DNA of 64,000 nucleotides from Actinoallomurus spadix. Lineage in GTDB: Bacteria; Actinomycetota; Actinomycetes; Streptosporangiales; Streptosporangiaceae. The stretch is from the NCBI RefSeq assembly GCF_024055725.1, contig NZ_JAMXMX010000017.1:101491-165490 (forward strand), in the 5' to 3' direction. Below, in pieces: positions 8,731-17,655 of this stretch. Below the pieces are notes generated by a model. It was not told where the DNA came from. It was given only the letters and a program-made list of their open reading frames with translations, and did not search any database. Positions within the stretch are counted from its first letter, which is position 1. Each line of letters begins with the position of its first letter. Position numbers and translations under genes: made by a program.

Positions 8731-9885
8731 ATGGTGTACCTGGATCACGCGGCGACCACGCCGATGCTGCCCGAGGCGGTCGAGGCGATGACCGCCGAGC
8801 TCGCGCGCATCGGCAACCCCTCCTCGCTGCACGCCTCCGGTCGCCGGGCGCGGCGCGTCGTCGAGGAGTCCCGCGAGGTCATCGCGGAGTCGCTCGGCGC
8901 CCGGCCGAGCGAGGTCGTCTTCACCAGCGGTGGCACGGAGGCCGACAACCTCGCGCTCAAGGGCATCTTCTGGACCCGCCGGAGCGCCGCCCCCGCCCGG
9001 ACCCGCGTGCTGGTCAGCGCCATCGAGCACCACGCCGTCCTCGACTCGGCACAGTGGCTCGCCGGCCACGAGGGCGCGACGGTCGAGCACCTGCCCGTCG
9101 ACGCCGACGGCCGGGTCCGGCCCGACACCCTGCGCGCCGCCATCGACCGCGACCCCGGCACCGTCGCGGTCGTCAGCGTCATGTGGGCCAACAACGAGAT
9201 CGGCACGGTCCAGCCGATCGCCGAGCTGGCCGCGATCGCCCGCGAGCACGGCATCCCGTTCCACACCGACGCCGTTCAGGCCGTCGCACAGCTTCCCGTC
9301 ACCTTCGCCACGGACGCGATGACCGTCACCGGGCACAAGATCGGCGGGCCGGTCGGGGCCGGTGCCCTGCTGCTCGCCAAAGGGCTCGACCCCGTTCCCG
9401 TCCTGCACGGCGGCGGCCAGGAGCGCGACGTGCGGTCCGGCACCCTGGACGCCGCCGCGATCGCCGGGCTCGCCGCCGCGATGCGCCTCGCCGTCTCCCG
9501 GCGGGCCGCCGAAGCGGAACGCCTGGCGAGGCTCCGCGACGACCTCATCGCCCGGGTCCGCCAGGCCGTACCCGACGTCGTGCTCAACGGCGACCCCGAC
9601 GACCGGCTCCCCGGCAACGCCCACCTGTCCTTCCCCGGCTGCGAGGGCGACGCGCTGCTGATGCTGCTCGACGCCCGGGAGGTCGAGTGCTCGACCGGGT
9701 CGGCGTGCTCGGCCGGCGTCGCCGAACCCAGCCACGTGCTCCTCGCGATGGGCGCGGACCTGCCGCGGGCGCGCGGCTCACTGCGGTTCTCCCTCGGCCA
9801 CACGAGCACGCAGGCCGACGTCGACGCCGTCGTCGAGGCCATCGCCCCCGTCGTCGAGCGCGCCCGCCGCGCCGGCGCCGCCTGA
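8731..9885 (+). CDS. iscS: Cysteine desulfurase (NifS/IscS family)
   Basis: A 384-residue PLP enzyme that converts cysteine to alanine and passes the sulfur as a persulfide. The N-terminus [10 protein letters not shown] is classical, the PLP lysine is K203 in TGHKIGG, and the active-site cysteine is C326 in STGSACSAG. It probably supplies sulfur for Fe-S clusters and for the tRNA thiolase MnmA encoded at 11337, the same pairing as in mycobacteria. A TAGGCT box 9 bases before the ATG and the lack of a ribosome site suggest leaderless expression. Confidence 0.93.
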   Translation: MVYLDHAATTPMLPEAVEAMTAELARIGNPSSLHASGRRARRVVEESREVIAESLGARPSEVVFTSGGTEADNLALKGIFWTRRSAAPARTRVLVSAIEHHAVLDSAQWLAGHEGATVEHLPVDADGRVRPDTLRAAIDRDPGTVAVVSVMWANNEIGTVQPIAELAAIAREHGIPFHTDAVQAVAQLPVTFATDAMTVTGHKIGGPVGAGALLLAKGLDPVPVLHGGGQERDVRSGTLDAAAIAGLAAAMRLAVSRRAAEAERLARLRDDLIARVRQAVPDVVLNGDPDDRLPGNAHLSFPGCEGDALLMLLDAREVECSTGSACSAGVAEPSHVLLAMGADLPRARGSLRFSLGHTSTQADVDAVVEAIAPVVERARRAGAA

Positions 9886-9923
9886 CCGCGCCGCACCGGG
9901 CCACGCTCCCGGAGATGGCCGCG

Positions 9924-9943
9924 TCTGGCCGGATTCGGCCAGA
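9924..9943. terminator. Bidirectional terminator between convergent genes
   Basis: TCTGGCCG (9924-9931) and CGGCCAGA (9936-9943) form a perfect 8-bp stem with loop GATT. They lie in the 61-base gap between the convergent stops of the cysteine desulfurase gene and the gene 9947-10948. Confidence 0.65.
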
Positions 9944-9946
9944 ACC

Positions 9947-10948
9947 CTACGGCTGATACGGCTCCAGGATCTCCCATGCCGGGTCGGGCTGGGACGAGAC
10001 CTTGGCCCGCCCCTCCGACCAGCCCGCCGCCAGCTGGTCCAGCTCGGCGACCGCGCCGGAGTCCGGGTCGGCGTACACGTGGAACACCCGCCGCCCGTCG
10101 CCGCTCTCGTGCGCGGCCAGCACGACCCGCCCGCCCATCGCCTCGATCGACTTCTCGAAGTCCCGGAGCGCCGACGCCGACGGCTCGACCGGGAGCCGGT
10201 CCGGGTTGGCGTGGGCGTACGGCAGCGTCACCGCGACGTACAGGTCGCACAGCGGGTGGTCCTGCCGGTGCAGCGGGAAGCGCACGGCCACTCGCGCCGC
10301 GTGACCCAGCGGGGTGCGGCCCTCACCGGTCAGCCACGCCGGCTCCCGGAAGGGCGCCGCGACCTGCTCCACCACCGCGGACAGCATCGACGGCGGTAGC
10401 GCGTCCATCGGCTCGCCCGTGACGGTCGCGACGTCGCCGATCCACCGCGCGACGTCGTCCTCGCCCAGCGCCCAGTCCAGCACGCGGTACGTGAGGGTGA
10501 GCTGCGTCTCCTCCGGAACGAACAGGAAGTCCGGGTGGTAGGCGGTGACGTCGACGCGGGCCCGCCGGGCGTCCGCGCGCAGGCCCGTCCGTACGTAGCT
10601 CAGATCGAACTCATGGTCGTCGAGCTGGAGCTTGCCCTCCAGCATCGCCGGGTCGGCGGCCCGCGCCGGGCGGTACTCCCAGCCGTCGTCGGGCGCCGCC
10701 TGGAACCAGCGCTCGGCGATCCCGCGCAGCTCGCCCACTCCGCCGCCGCTCACCGTCAGACTCGGCCCCGGCCCGATCTCCCACTCCAGGTCGGGGTGCA
10801 TCGCCTCGATGTACGCGGCGAGCTGTTCGGCGAGGTCGTCGGGAACGCCGTCGTTCAGCCGTTCCCGGGCCTCCGGCCACCATTCCCAGAACCGGGCGAT
10901 GGCGGGGTCGGGCGAAGGCGTCCCTGGAGAGCGTCGGAAGATTCCCAT
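9947..10948 (-). CDS. Conserved hypothetical protein, DUF695-like
   Basis: A 333-residue soluble protein with no signal peptide or membrane segment. It starts MGIFRRSPGTPSPDPAIARF. It is rich in Trp and acidic residues (FWEWWPEARERLNDG, then LAEQLAAYIEAMHPDLEWEI). The C-terminal third (LRDFEKSIEAMGGRVVLAAH, then RRVFHVYADP) resembles the DUF695 fold found in uncharacterised bacterial proteins. I do not recognise an active site. It is convergent with iscS, and its start lies 388 bases from mnmA in the opposite direction. Confidence 0.75.
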   Translation of the reverse strand: MGIFRRSPGTPSPDPAIARFWEWWPEARERLNDGVPDDLAEQLAAYIEAMHPDLEWEIGPGPSLTVSGGGVGELRGIAERWFQAAPDDGWEYRPARAADPAMLEGKLQLDDHEFDLSYVRTGLRADARRARVDVTAYHPDFLFVPEETQLTLTYRVLDWALGEDDVARWIGDVATVTGEPMDALPPSMLSAVVEQVAAPFREPAWLTGEGRTPLGHAARVAVRFPLHRQDHPLCDLYVAVTLPYAHANPDRLPVEPSASALRDFEKSIEAMGGRVVLAAHESGDGRRVFHVYADPDSGAVAELDQLAAGWSEGRAKVSSQPDPAWEILEPYQP

Positions 10949-11074
10949 GGTGCGGCCAATCGTACGGCCGACAGTGACCTCTCCAGCCTAATCACGCCCG
11001 ATTTCCCACCTCGATCTTGCGCCGTCGGGCCCGACGGCGCATCGCGCACAGTGACCGGCCGTGTGCGGAACGGC

Positions 11075-11103
11075 TTGACAGGGGTGCCGCTGTAGGAGAA
11101 TAG
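11075..11103 (+). promoter_or_regulatory. Possible sigma-70-type promoter in the gap before mnmA
   Basis: TTGACA at 11075-11080 is followed after 16-17 bases by AGAATA/GAATAG (11097-11103). The -35 is a perfect consensus and the -10 is only fair. Transcription would start near 11110, about 225 bases before mnmA, and would run into the hairpin at 11134-11171. Confidence 0.35.
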
Positions 11104-11133
11104 GAGCAGCCGACCTCATCGGGGTCTGGAAGT

Positions 11134-11171
11134 GAAGCCGGGAACCCCCGCACAGCCGGGAGCCCGGCTTC
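11134..11171. terminator. Nested alternative hairpins upstream of mnmA
   Basis: GAAGCCGGG (11134-11142) can pair with CCCGGCTTC (11163-11171). The same right arm can instead pair with AGCCGG at 11154-11159 around GAGC to give a tight hairpin. The two folds exclude each other. It could terminate the small reverse ORF ending at 11189 or the putative plus-strand transcript from 11110. Confidence 0.45.
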
Positions 11172-11188
11172 GCGCGTTCCTCCGGTGG

Positions 11189-11338
11189 TCACGCCACCTC
11201 GATCAGAGTCGTGTGAGGCGCGTACCACCTCGACCAGTTGTCCTTGCCCCCCACGAGATCGCGCCGCCAGGCCGCCGCGGCCGCGTCGGCGGTGCCGCGC
11301 GGAAGGGGAGGCCGAGCGCGTACCCTCGTGTAGGTCAT
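11189..11338 (-). CDS. Possible 49-residue small protein divergent from mnmA
   Basis: A short reading frame from the ATG at 11338 to the TGA at 11189. It has an unusually protein-like C-terminal half ([20 protein letters not shown]), with three Trp and two Tyr in a region that otherwise looks non-coding. GC at third positions is high. Its start codon overlaps the mnmA start on the other strand (CATG), so the two would be back to back. No ribosome site is visible, and leaderless expression would be needed. It could equally be the tail of a decayed gene. I do not recognise a family. Confidence 0.35.
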   Translation of the reverse strand: MTYTRVRARPPLPRGTADAAAAAWRRDLVGGKDNWSRWYAPHTTLIEVA

Positions 11339-12431
11339 GACTCTTCGCGTACTCGCCGCCATGTCGGGCGGTGTCGACTCCGCCGTTGCCGCCGCCCGTG
11401 CCGCCGAGGCCGGCCACGAGGTGACCGGCGTGCACCTCGCGCTCTCGTCCAACCCGCAGTCGTACCGCACCGGCGCGCGGGGGTGCTGCACGCTCGAGGA
11501 CGCCCGGGACGCCCGCCGGGCGGCCGACGTGATCGGCATCCCCTTCTACGTGTGGGACATGGCCGAGCGGTTCGATCGTGACGTCGTCCAGGACTTCGTC
11601 GCCGAGTACGCCGCGGGCCGTACGCCCAATCCGTGCCTGCGCTGCAACGAAAAGATCAAGTTCCAGGCGTTGCTGGACAAGGCGCTGGCGCTCGGGTTCG
11701 ACGCGGTCTGCACCGGCCACCACGCCCGGCTGGCCGACGGGGTCCTGCGCCGCAGCGTGGATCTCGGCAAGGACCAGTCATACGTCCTGGCCGTCTGCAC
11801 GCGCGAGCAGCTGGCGCACGCGATGTTCCCGCTCGGCGACACGACCAAGGCGGACGTTCGGCGGGAGGCCGAGCGGCGCGGACTCGCGGTCGCCGACAAG
11901 CCGGACAGTCACGACATCTGCTTCATCGCCGACGGTGACACCCAGCGCTTCCTGGCCGACCGGATCGGCGCGGAGAAGGGGCCGATCGTCGACACGTCCG
12001 GGGAGGTCCTCGGCGAGCACGACGGGGCGTACGCCTACACGATCGGCCAGCGCAAGGGCCTCCGGCTCGGCCGCCCGGCGTCCGACGGCCGGCCGCGCTA
12101 CGTCCTCGACATCTCGCCCGTGACCAACACGGTGACGGTCGGACCGCGCGAGGCGCTCGACGTCCAGGAGATCCACGGTGAGCGCCCGGTCTGGCTGGCC
12201 GAGCCGCCCGCCGCGCCGCGGGACTGCCAGGTGCAGCTGCGGGCGCACGGCGAGGTGTACGACTGCACGGCGACGCCGGACGGGGACGTGCTGCGGATCT
12301 CGCTGCGCACGCCGGCGCGCGGGGTGGCCAAGGGCCAGGCGGCGGTGCTGTACGACGGCGACCGGGTGCTGGGCTCCGCGACGATCGCGGCGACGTTCTC
12401 CGCGGCGAGCGCGGTGCGGGCCGGCGCCTGA
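11337..12431 (+). CDS. mnmA: tRNA-specific 2-thiouridylase MnmA
   Basis: A 364-residue enzyme that adenylates and then thiolates U34 of Glu, Gln and Lys tRNAs. The ATP pyrophosphatase P-loop SGGVDS lies at residues 10-15. The two catalytic cysteines are C100 in NPCLRCNEK and C195 in SHDICFI, and GHHARL lies near residue 125. The C-terminal beta-barrel domains are complete. Sulfur probably comes from the cysteine desulfurase encoded at 8731. There is no Shine-Dalgarno site, and TACCCT at 11321-11326 could be the -10 of a leaderless transcript. Confidence 0.95.
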   Translation: MTLRVLAAMSGGVDSAVAAARAAEAGHEVTGVHLALSSNPQSYRTGARGCCTLEDARDARRAADVIGIPFYVWDMAERFDRDVVQDFVAEYAAGRTPNPCLRCNEKIKFQALLDKALALGFDAVCTGHHARLADGVLRRSVDLGKDQSYVLAVCTREQLAHAMFPLGDTTKADVRREAERRGLAVADKPDSHDICFIADGDTQRFLADRIGAEKGPIVDTSGEVLGEHDGAYAYTIGQRKGLRLGRPASDGRPRYVLDISPVTNTVTVGPREALDVQEIHGERPVWLAEPPAAPRDCQVQLRAHGEVYDCTATPDGDVLRISLRTPARGVAKGQAAVLYDGDRVLGSATIAATFSAASAVRAGA

Positions 12432-12441
12432 GACCCATCTT

Positions 12442-12741
12442 TCAGGGGCGCTGCCGGGCCGTGCCCACGATGCGCTCGAGCGCGGCGGCGTGCGCCGCGA
12501 AGGCCGCGTGGCCGTGGTCGGTGAGCCGGACGAGGGTCCGGCGCGCGGTGCCGGAGCGCTCCTTGCGGACGGCCACGTAACCGGCGTTCTCCAGGGCCGT
12601 GATCTGCTTGGAGAGGGCCGAGTCGCTCGTGCCGATCGTCTCGCGGAGGAACCGGAACTCCACCCACTCGGCCGGGGCGAGGAGGGCCACGATCGACAGC
12701 CGCGCCGGCACGTGGATGAACTCGTCGAAGCCTTCCTCCAT
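12442..12741 (-). CDS. Small winged-helix transcriptional regulator
   Basis: A 99-residue one-domain regulator: HVPARLSIVALLAPAEWVEF, then LRETIGTSDSALSKQITALE (recognition helix) and the wing VAVRKERSGTARRTLVRLT. It belongs to the MarR-like/HTH_34 type that is usually co-encoded with a small membrane protein, as here. The start ATG 12741 overlaps the stop of the upstream gene by one base (TGATG), so the two are translationally coupled. Two near-identical palindromes at 13201-13244, upstream of the operon, are the likely autoregulatory operator. Confidence 0.85.
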   Translation of the reverse strand: MEEGFDEFIHVPARLSIVALLAPAEWVEFRFLRETIGTSDSALSKQITALENAGYVAVRKERSGTARRTLVRLTDHGHAAFAAHAAALERIVGTARQRP

Positions 12742-13181
12742 CACGGCTCCCGGCGGAGCGTGGCCTTCATCGCCCGATTCAACCACGGCGTCATCAGGAC
12801 CCACGCCAGCGCCATGGCGGCCGCGCCGATGGTCGAGGGGTGCGACCAGTCCGCCAGCGAGGCGACGACGTACAGCCCGATGAAAGCGGTGATCATGGCT
12901 GCCATCATCGACAGCACGAGCAGCGCCGACCTGTTCGTGTAGCGGGAGCGGCGCAGCCGCGCCGTGCGCGACCGGTTCGAGATCACGCTCAGGACGAGGA
13001 GCAGCGCGATACCGGCGGCCTGGTAGGGCAGGCATCCGGAGACGTAGTCGGGGACGGCGCCGACGGCGCACAGCAGGACGGCGACGCTGACGAGGTACCA
13101 CCGTGGTACGGGCCCGAGGGCGGCGTCGGTCGTCTGGTCCTCGCGGGCCCGGATCTCGCGCAGGGCGTCTTCTGGGGTCAT
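12741..13181 (-). CDS. Small multi-pass membrane protein, partner of the winged-helix regulator
   Basis: A 146-residue protein with a short acidic N-terminus (TPEDALREIRAREDQT) and four hydrophobic segments: about 27-43 (WYLVSVAVLLCAVGAV), 50-68, 88-108 and 115-132. The function is unknown. It is the first gene of a two-gene operon with the regulator at 12442-12741, overlapping it by one base. Such pairs occur widely in actinobacteria. GGAGGAATC precedes the ATG at 13181. Confidence 0.8.
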   Translation of the reverse strand: MTPEDALREIRAREDQTTDAALGPVPRWYLVSVAVLLCAVGAVPDYVSGCLPYQAAGIALLLVLSVISNRSRTARLRRSRYTNRSALLVLSMMAAMITAFIGLYVVASLADWSHPSTIGAAAMALAWVLMTPWLNRAMKATLRREP

Positions 13182-13200
13182 GATTCCTCCCGTACGGCCA

Positions 13201-13244
13201 ACTTTCCTCTCAGGAAAGTAGCACCTGCTTTCCTCTGAGGAAAG
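13201..13244. promoter_or_regulatory. Tandem pair of palindromic operators
   Basis: ACTTTCCT-CTC-AGGAAAGT (13201-13219) and CTTTCCTC-T-GAGGAAAG (13228-13244) are two versions of one palindrome with centres 26 bases apart. They lie directly upstream of the membrane protein/regulator operon (start 13181) and 50 bases before the divergent oxidoreductase gene. They are probably bound by the winged-helix regulator. Confidence 0.75.
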
Positions 13245-13281
13245 TAGGTGTGGCGACCGGCGTCCGCCGGGCCGGCCGCGT

Positions 13282-13287
13282 TAGGGT
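13282..13287 (+). promoter_or_regulatory. -10 box for a leaderless oxidoreductase gene
   Basis: TAGGGT ends 7 bases before ATG 13295 and there is no ribosome site, which fits a leaderless mRNA. Confidence 0.4.
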
Positions 13288-13294
13288 CGGCAGA

Positions 13295-14110
13295 ATGAGA
13301 TTCGGTGTTTCGACCTTCGTGACCGATGAGGGCATCGCGCCGGCCGCCCTCGGCCGGGCGCTGGAGGAACGCGGGTTCGCGTCGCTGTTCGTAGCCGAGC
13401 ACACCCACATCCCGGTGAGCCGCGAGACGCCGTACCCGGGCGGCGGGGACCTGCCGCGCGTCTACTACCGCACCCTCGACCCGATCGTCTCCCTGACGGC
13501 GGCGGCCGTCGTGACCGAGCGGCTCACGCTGGGCACCGGGATCGCGCTGGTCCCGCAGCGCGACCCGATCGTGTTCGCCAAGGAGATCGCCTCGCTCGAC
13601 CTCGTCTCCGGCGGCCGGGCCGTGCTCGGTATCGGCGGCGGCTGGAACCGCGAGGAGATGCGCGACCACGGCACCGACCCCAAGACCCGGATGGCGCTGA
13701 TGCGCGAGCGGGTCCTCGCCATGCGGGAGATCTGGGCGAACGACGAGGCCGAGTTCCACGGCGAGTACGTCGACTTCGACCCGATGTTCTCCTGGCCCAA
13801 GCCGGTACGGACGCCGCCGGTCCTGGTCGGCGGCTGGGGGCCGAAGACGTTCGACCGGGTCCTGGAGTACGGCGACGGGTGGATGCCGATCGCCGAGGAC
13901 CCTGCCCGTATCGCCGAAGGCGTCCGGGAACTGCGCGAGCGCGCCGGTCGGCACGTCCCGGTCACCGTGTACGCCACGCCCGCGAGGAAAGAGGCCGTCG
14001 ACGCGCTGGCCGCCGCCGAGGTCGACGAGATTCTGCTGTTCCTGCCGACCAAGCCCGCCGATGAGACGCTGCGCCGCCTCGACACGATGGTCGGCCTGAT
14101 CACGGGTTAG
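13295..14110 (+). CDS. LLM-class F420-dependent oxidoreductase
   Basis: A 271-residue luciferase-like TIM barrel: MRFGVSTFVTDEGIAPAALG, then LFVAEHTHIPVSRETPYPGG, GTGIALVPQRDPIVFAKEIA and GIGGGWNREEMRDHG. These match the F420-dependent Rv2161c-type family common in actinobacteria. It would reduce or oxidise an unknown substrate with coenzyme F420. ATG 13295 gives the family N-terminus, and the leaderless-type -10 box just before it supports this start. The double operator at 13201-13244 lies between it and the divergent regulator operon, so it may be part of that regulon. Confidence 0.88.
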   Translation: MRFGVSTFVTDEGIAPAALGRALEERGFASLFVAEHTHIPVSRETPYPGGGDLPRVYYRTLDPIVSLTAAAVVTERLTLGTGIALVPQRDPIVFAKEIASLDLVSGGRAVLGIGGGWNREEMRDHGTDPKTRMALMRERVLAMREIWANDEAEFHGEYVDFDPMFSWPKPVRTPPVLVGGWGPKTFDRVLEYGDGWMPIAEDPARIAEGVRELRERAGRHVPVTVYATPARKEAVDALAAAEVDEILLFLPTKPADETLRRLDTMVGLITG

Positions 14111-14274
14111 GTGCCGAGCCGCCGCGGACGGAGCGGTCTCGCGGCGGCGCCCGGCCCTCCCGCACAGACCCGCTCGCCGGCGATCGCCGCGAAACACCCG
14201 CACTGTGGCAGGACCGGCTGAAATGATCTGCAGGAGCAGGCACCGGCGTCCTCGGGTGAAGGGGTTGTGCGCTG

Positions 14275-16458
14275 ATGGATCGGTTGCGGGCGGGCGATCC
14301 GGAGTGGGTCGGACCGTACCGCCTGCTCGGCAGGCTGGGCGGCGGGGGAATGGGGCAGGTGTTCCTCGGCCTGTCCCGGGGCGGCCGGCAGGTCGCGGTG
14401 AAGGTGGTCCGCCCCGAACTGGCCGACGACGCGCGGTTCCGTGAGCGGTTCGCCGCCGAGATCGCCGCGGCCCGCAAGGTCGGCGGTTTCTTCACCGCGC
14501 AGGTCGTGGACGCGGACCCCGACGCGGACCCGCCGTGGCTGGTGACCGCCTACGTCCCGGGCCCGTCGCTGGAGCAGGCGGTCCACGAGCACGGTCCGCT
14601 GCCCGGCGAGACGGTCAGCGTGCTGGGCGCGGGACTGGCCGAAGGGCTGGCCGCCATCCACCGGTGCGGCCTGGTGCACCGGGACCTCAAACCCGGCAAC
14701 GTGATCCTGGCCGAGGACGGACCACGGGTCATCGACTTCGGCATCGCCCGCGCCCTCGACGCCACCCACCACACCGCCTCGATCACCGGCACCCCGCCGT
14801 TCATGTCCCCCGAGCAGACACGGGGCCAGGAGATCGGGCCGGCCAGCGACGTGTTCTCCTTCGCGTCGGTGCTGGTGTACGCGGCCACCGGCCGCACACC
14901 CTTCGGCGAGGGCCCCACCGACGCGATCATCTACCGGATCCGGCATGACCCGCCGGACCTGTCCGGCCTGCCCCCGCACCTCACCGGTCTGGTCACCGAC
15001 TGCCTGGCCAAGGATCCCGAGAGCCGGCCGAGCGTCGACGACGTCATCGACCATCTCGCCGGTCCGCACATCTCCAGCCGATGGCTGCCTCCGGCCGTCA
15101 CCACCGCCGTCGCCGAACGCAGGGCCGAGGCCGACGCGCTTCTCCACCCCTCCCGAGGATCCACCGACGAGACCGGCCGCTGGGGAGCCCACGACCGGGG
15201 GCAACGCGGCGCGGCGAGCGGCGCCGGGAACCCGGGTACCGACCTGGGCCATGCCGAGACCATAGGCCCGAGCGCGTTCGACGGCCGCGAGGCGTCACGG
15301 GCCGCCCCAGGGCCCGCGACCCCGCAGGACCCCGGCCGGGCCGGCCCTGCCGGCCCTGCCGGGCCGGGCGCCCCGGTCCGCCGGTCACGCCTCCGGGCGT
15401 CGGTGCTGCCGGCGTCTGTCCTCCTGGCCGCGGTGGTGGTCGCGGCGACGACGGCGTTCGTGCTCACCCAGAGGCACGGCGGCACGACGCCCGGCCCCGC
15501 ACCGACTCCGGCCCAGAGGCGTGGTGGCAGTGGTGGTCACGCCCCGGCCCCGGTGAGTGGAGGTGGCAGTACTCCCACCTGGCACCTGCTGAAAGTGGTC
15601 GATCTGAACACTACGAACGCGCTCGGGACGGTCGCCTTCAGCCCGGACGGCAAGACCATCGCCGCGGGCGCTCCTGACGACGACAAGATATGGCTGTTCG
15701 GCGACACCATCGCGGCCCGGACACTCTCCGGTCCCAGCGGAGTGAGCTCGGTGGCGTTCAGTCCGGATGGCCGGACCCTCGCCGCCGGCGGCCACGACGA
15801 CAAGGTGTGGTTGTGGGACGTGACCAGCGGCGCTCCCACCGGCCATGCCCTGACCGGTCACACCGACACCGTGTACTCGGTGGCGTTCAGACCGGACGGC
15901 AGGACCCTCGCCTCCGGCAGCGCCGACAAGACGATACGACTGTGGAACACCGCCCCCGGGGCTCCCCTCGGCCATCCCCTCACCGGTCACACCGACAGCG
16001 TCTACTCGGTGGCGTTCAGCCCGGACGGCCGGACCCTCGCCTCCGGCGGCCGCGACACACTGCGGCTGTGGAACACGGCCACTCAGGCTCCGATCGGCCA
16101 GGCCATCACCGGTGGCACCTATTCGGTGGCGTTCAGCCCGGACGGGAAGACCATCGCCTCGGACGGCGATGCCGATGACGTGCGGCTGTGGGACGCGGCC
16201 ACCGGCAATCCCGTCGGCCATCCCTTCACCGGTCATACCGACACCGTGTTCTCGGTGGCGTTCAGCCCGGACGGCAGGACCCTCGCGGCCGGCGGCGACG
16301 ACCAGGAGGTGCGCCTGTGGAATACCGCCGACGGCGCGCCGATCGGCCAGCCCCTCGGCTACTCGGACGACATCATGGCGATCGCCTTCAGCCCGGACGG
16401 CCGGACCCTGGCCTCCGGGGGTAGGGACGGCAAGGTACAACTGTGGGGACTGAGCTGA
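14275..16458 (+). CDS. Serine/threonine kinase fused to a seven-bladed WD40 propeller
   Basis: A 727-residue protein. The kinase domain (about 15-270) has the Gly loop GGGGMGQV, K43 in VAVK, HRDLKPGN near 135-142, DFG near 154-156 and the end motif SRPSVDDV. A Gly/Ala/Pro-rich linker follows, then one membrane helix (about 375-398, VLPASVLLAAVVVAATTAFVL). The C-terminal extracytoplasmic part (about 448-727) contains seven WD40 repeats, each with the pattern VAFSPDGRTLASGG...VRLW. Seven is the number needed for a closed propeller. The fusion fits a transmembrane receptor kinase whose propeller binds an outside ligand or partner. Repeats 3-6 are highly similar at DNA level, which suggests recent repeat expansion. 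Confidence 0.92.
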   Translation: MDRLRAGDPEWVGPYRLLGRLGGGGMGQVFLGLSRGGRQVAVKVVRPELADDARFRERFAAEIAAARKVGGFFTAQVVDADPDADPPWLVTAYVPGPSLEQAVHEHGPLPGETVSVLGAGLAEGLAAIHRCGLVHRDLKPGNVILAEDGPRVIDFGIARALDATHHTASITGTPPFMSPEQTRGQEIGPASDVFSFASVLVYAATGRTPFGEGPTDAIIYRIRHDPPDLSGLPPHLTGLVTDCLAKDPESRPSVDDVIDHLAGPHISSRWLPPAVTTAVAERRAEADALLHPSRGSTDETGRWGAHDRGQRGAASGAGNPGTDLGHAETIGPSAFDGREASRAAPGPATPQDPGRAGPAGPAGPGAPVRRSRLRASVLPASVLLAAVVVAATTAFVLTQRHGGTTPGPAPTPAQRRGGSGGHAPAPVSGGGSTPTWHLLKVVDLNTTNALGTVAFSPDGKTIAAGAPDDDKIWLFGDTIAARTLSGPSGVSSVAFSPDGRTLAAGGHDDKVWLWDVTSGAPTGHALTGHTDTVYSVAFRPDGRTLASGSADKTIRLWNTAPGAPLGHPLTGHTDSVYSVAFSPDGRTLASGGRDTLRLWNTATQAPIGQAITGGTYSVAFSPDGKTIASDGDADDVRLWDAATGNPVGHPFTGHTDTVFSVAFSPDGRTLAAGGDDQEVRLWNTADGAPIGQPLGYSDDIMAIAFSPDGRTLASGGRDGKVQLWGLS

Positions 16459-16480
16459 CCGGCCAGATCATCGCCTGACC

Positions 16481-17641
16481 TCATCCGAGCGCCCGGCGGA
16501 ATCGGTCGCCGAGGCCCGTCAGGCGGTCGACCGGCTCGTTGGCGAACACGAGCCGCAGGTACCGGCTCCCGCCGGGACCCCAGCCGTCCATCGGCGTGGC
16601 CGCCACCTTCGCCCGGTCGAACAGGCGCCGGGACAGGCCGGCCGGGCTCAGCCCCAGCGGCTCGGCGTCGATGAGCAGCGACCACCCGCCGTGCGGCCGG
16701 ACGACCGGGTACGCGGCGAGTTCGCGCAGTACCGTGTCGCAGCGCCGCCGCCACTCGGTCGTGGCGGCGGCCACGTCGGCGTCGGCGTCCGGCGCGTCCA
16801 GCGCGGCGGCGACGGCGCCCTGTGCCAATCCGACCTGGCACACGACGTTCGTCAGCCCGACCAGCCGGACGTCGGCGAGAAGGCCGGCCGGGCCGACCAC
16901 CCAGCCGACCCGCCAGCCGATCATCCGCAGCTCCTTGGAGGCCGACCCGACGGTGACGGTCCGCCCCGCCAGCCCCTCGTGGGACGCCGGGTGGCTCGGC
17001 GGCAGGCCGTCGAACCGGAGGCGTTCCATCGCCGCGTCATAGATCAGCCAGGCGTCATGGCGCTCGCAGGCGTCCGCGAGCGCCGTCCAGTGCCGGTCGT
17101 CGAGCACGAGGCCGGTGGGCATGGCCGGGCCCATCATCAGGACCGCCGCCGTCCGCGGGCCGACGGCGGCCGCGAGCCGCGCGGGATCCACGGACCAGCC
17201 CTCCGCCGTGGCCTCGGCCGGGACGAAGCGCGGCACCCCGCCCGCGAGGCGTACCCGGTTCACCAGACCGGCGTAGACGGGGTCGCACAGTACGACCTCC
17301 TGGCCCGGCTCGACCGTCGCCAGCAGCGTGTTGAGGATGCCGTTCAGCCCGCCCGCCACACTGACGCACTCGGTGGCGGGGTCGTACGAGCGCCCCGCGA
17401 TCCGGCCCACGTGCGCGGCCGCCGCGGCCCGGAGCGACCGGTGGCCCTGGAACGGGAGGTAGCTGTTGGCGGCATCGTCGTCGATGGCCGCACGGGTCGC
17501 GGCGAGCGCGACGGCGGGCGGCCTGAGGTCGGTGTCGAGGTTCTCCAGCCGCAGGAAGTCCGGGTCGGCGAGGGCGTCGGCGGCGTCTCCGACGACGTCC
17601 ACGCCGATTCCCGGAATACCGCGAAGCCGGGTGACGGTCAT
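16481..17641 (-). CDS. PLP-dependent aminotransferase class I/II
   Basis: A 386-residue fold-type I aminotransferase. The PLP lysine is K236 in GSASKELRMIGWRVGW, the cofactor contact NSYLPFQGH lies near residue 60, and the C-terminal Arg region is in GSRYLRLVFANEP. It resembles aspartate/aromatic aminotransferase-like or MalY-like enzymes, and the substrate is not determined. It is divergent from the XRE-cupin regulator gene at 17694, with only 52 bases between the starts, so that regulator probably controls it. Confidence 0.87.
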   Translation of the reverse strand: MTVTRLRGIPGIGVDVVGDAADALADPDFLRLENLDTDLRPPAVALAATRAAIDDDAANSYLPFQGHRSLRAAAAAHVGRIAGRSYDPATECVSVAGGLNGILNTLLATVEPGQEVVLCDPVYAGLVNRVRLAGGVPRFVPAEATAEGWSVDPARLAAAVGPRTAAVLMMGPAMPTGLVLDDRHWTALADACERHDAWLIYDAAMERLRFDGLPPSHPASHEGLAGRTVTVGSASKELRMIGWRVGWVVGPAGLLADVRLVGLTNVVCQVGLAQGAVAAALDAPDADADVAAATTEWRRRCDTVLRELAAYPVVRPHGGWSLLIDAEPLGLSPAGLSRRLFDRAKVAATPMDGWGPGGSRYLRLVFANEPVDRLTGLGDRFRRALG

Positions 17642-17655
17642 GCGCGGGCTCCGTT

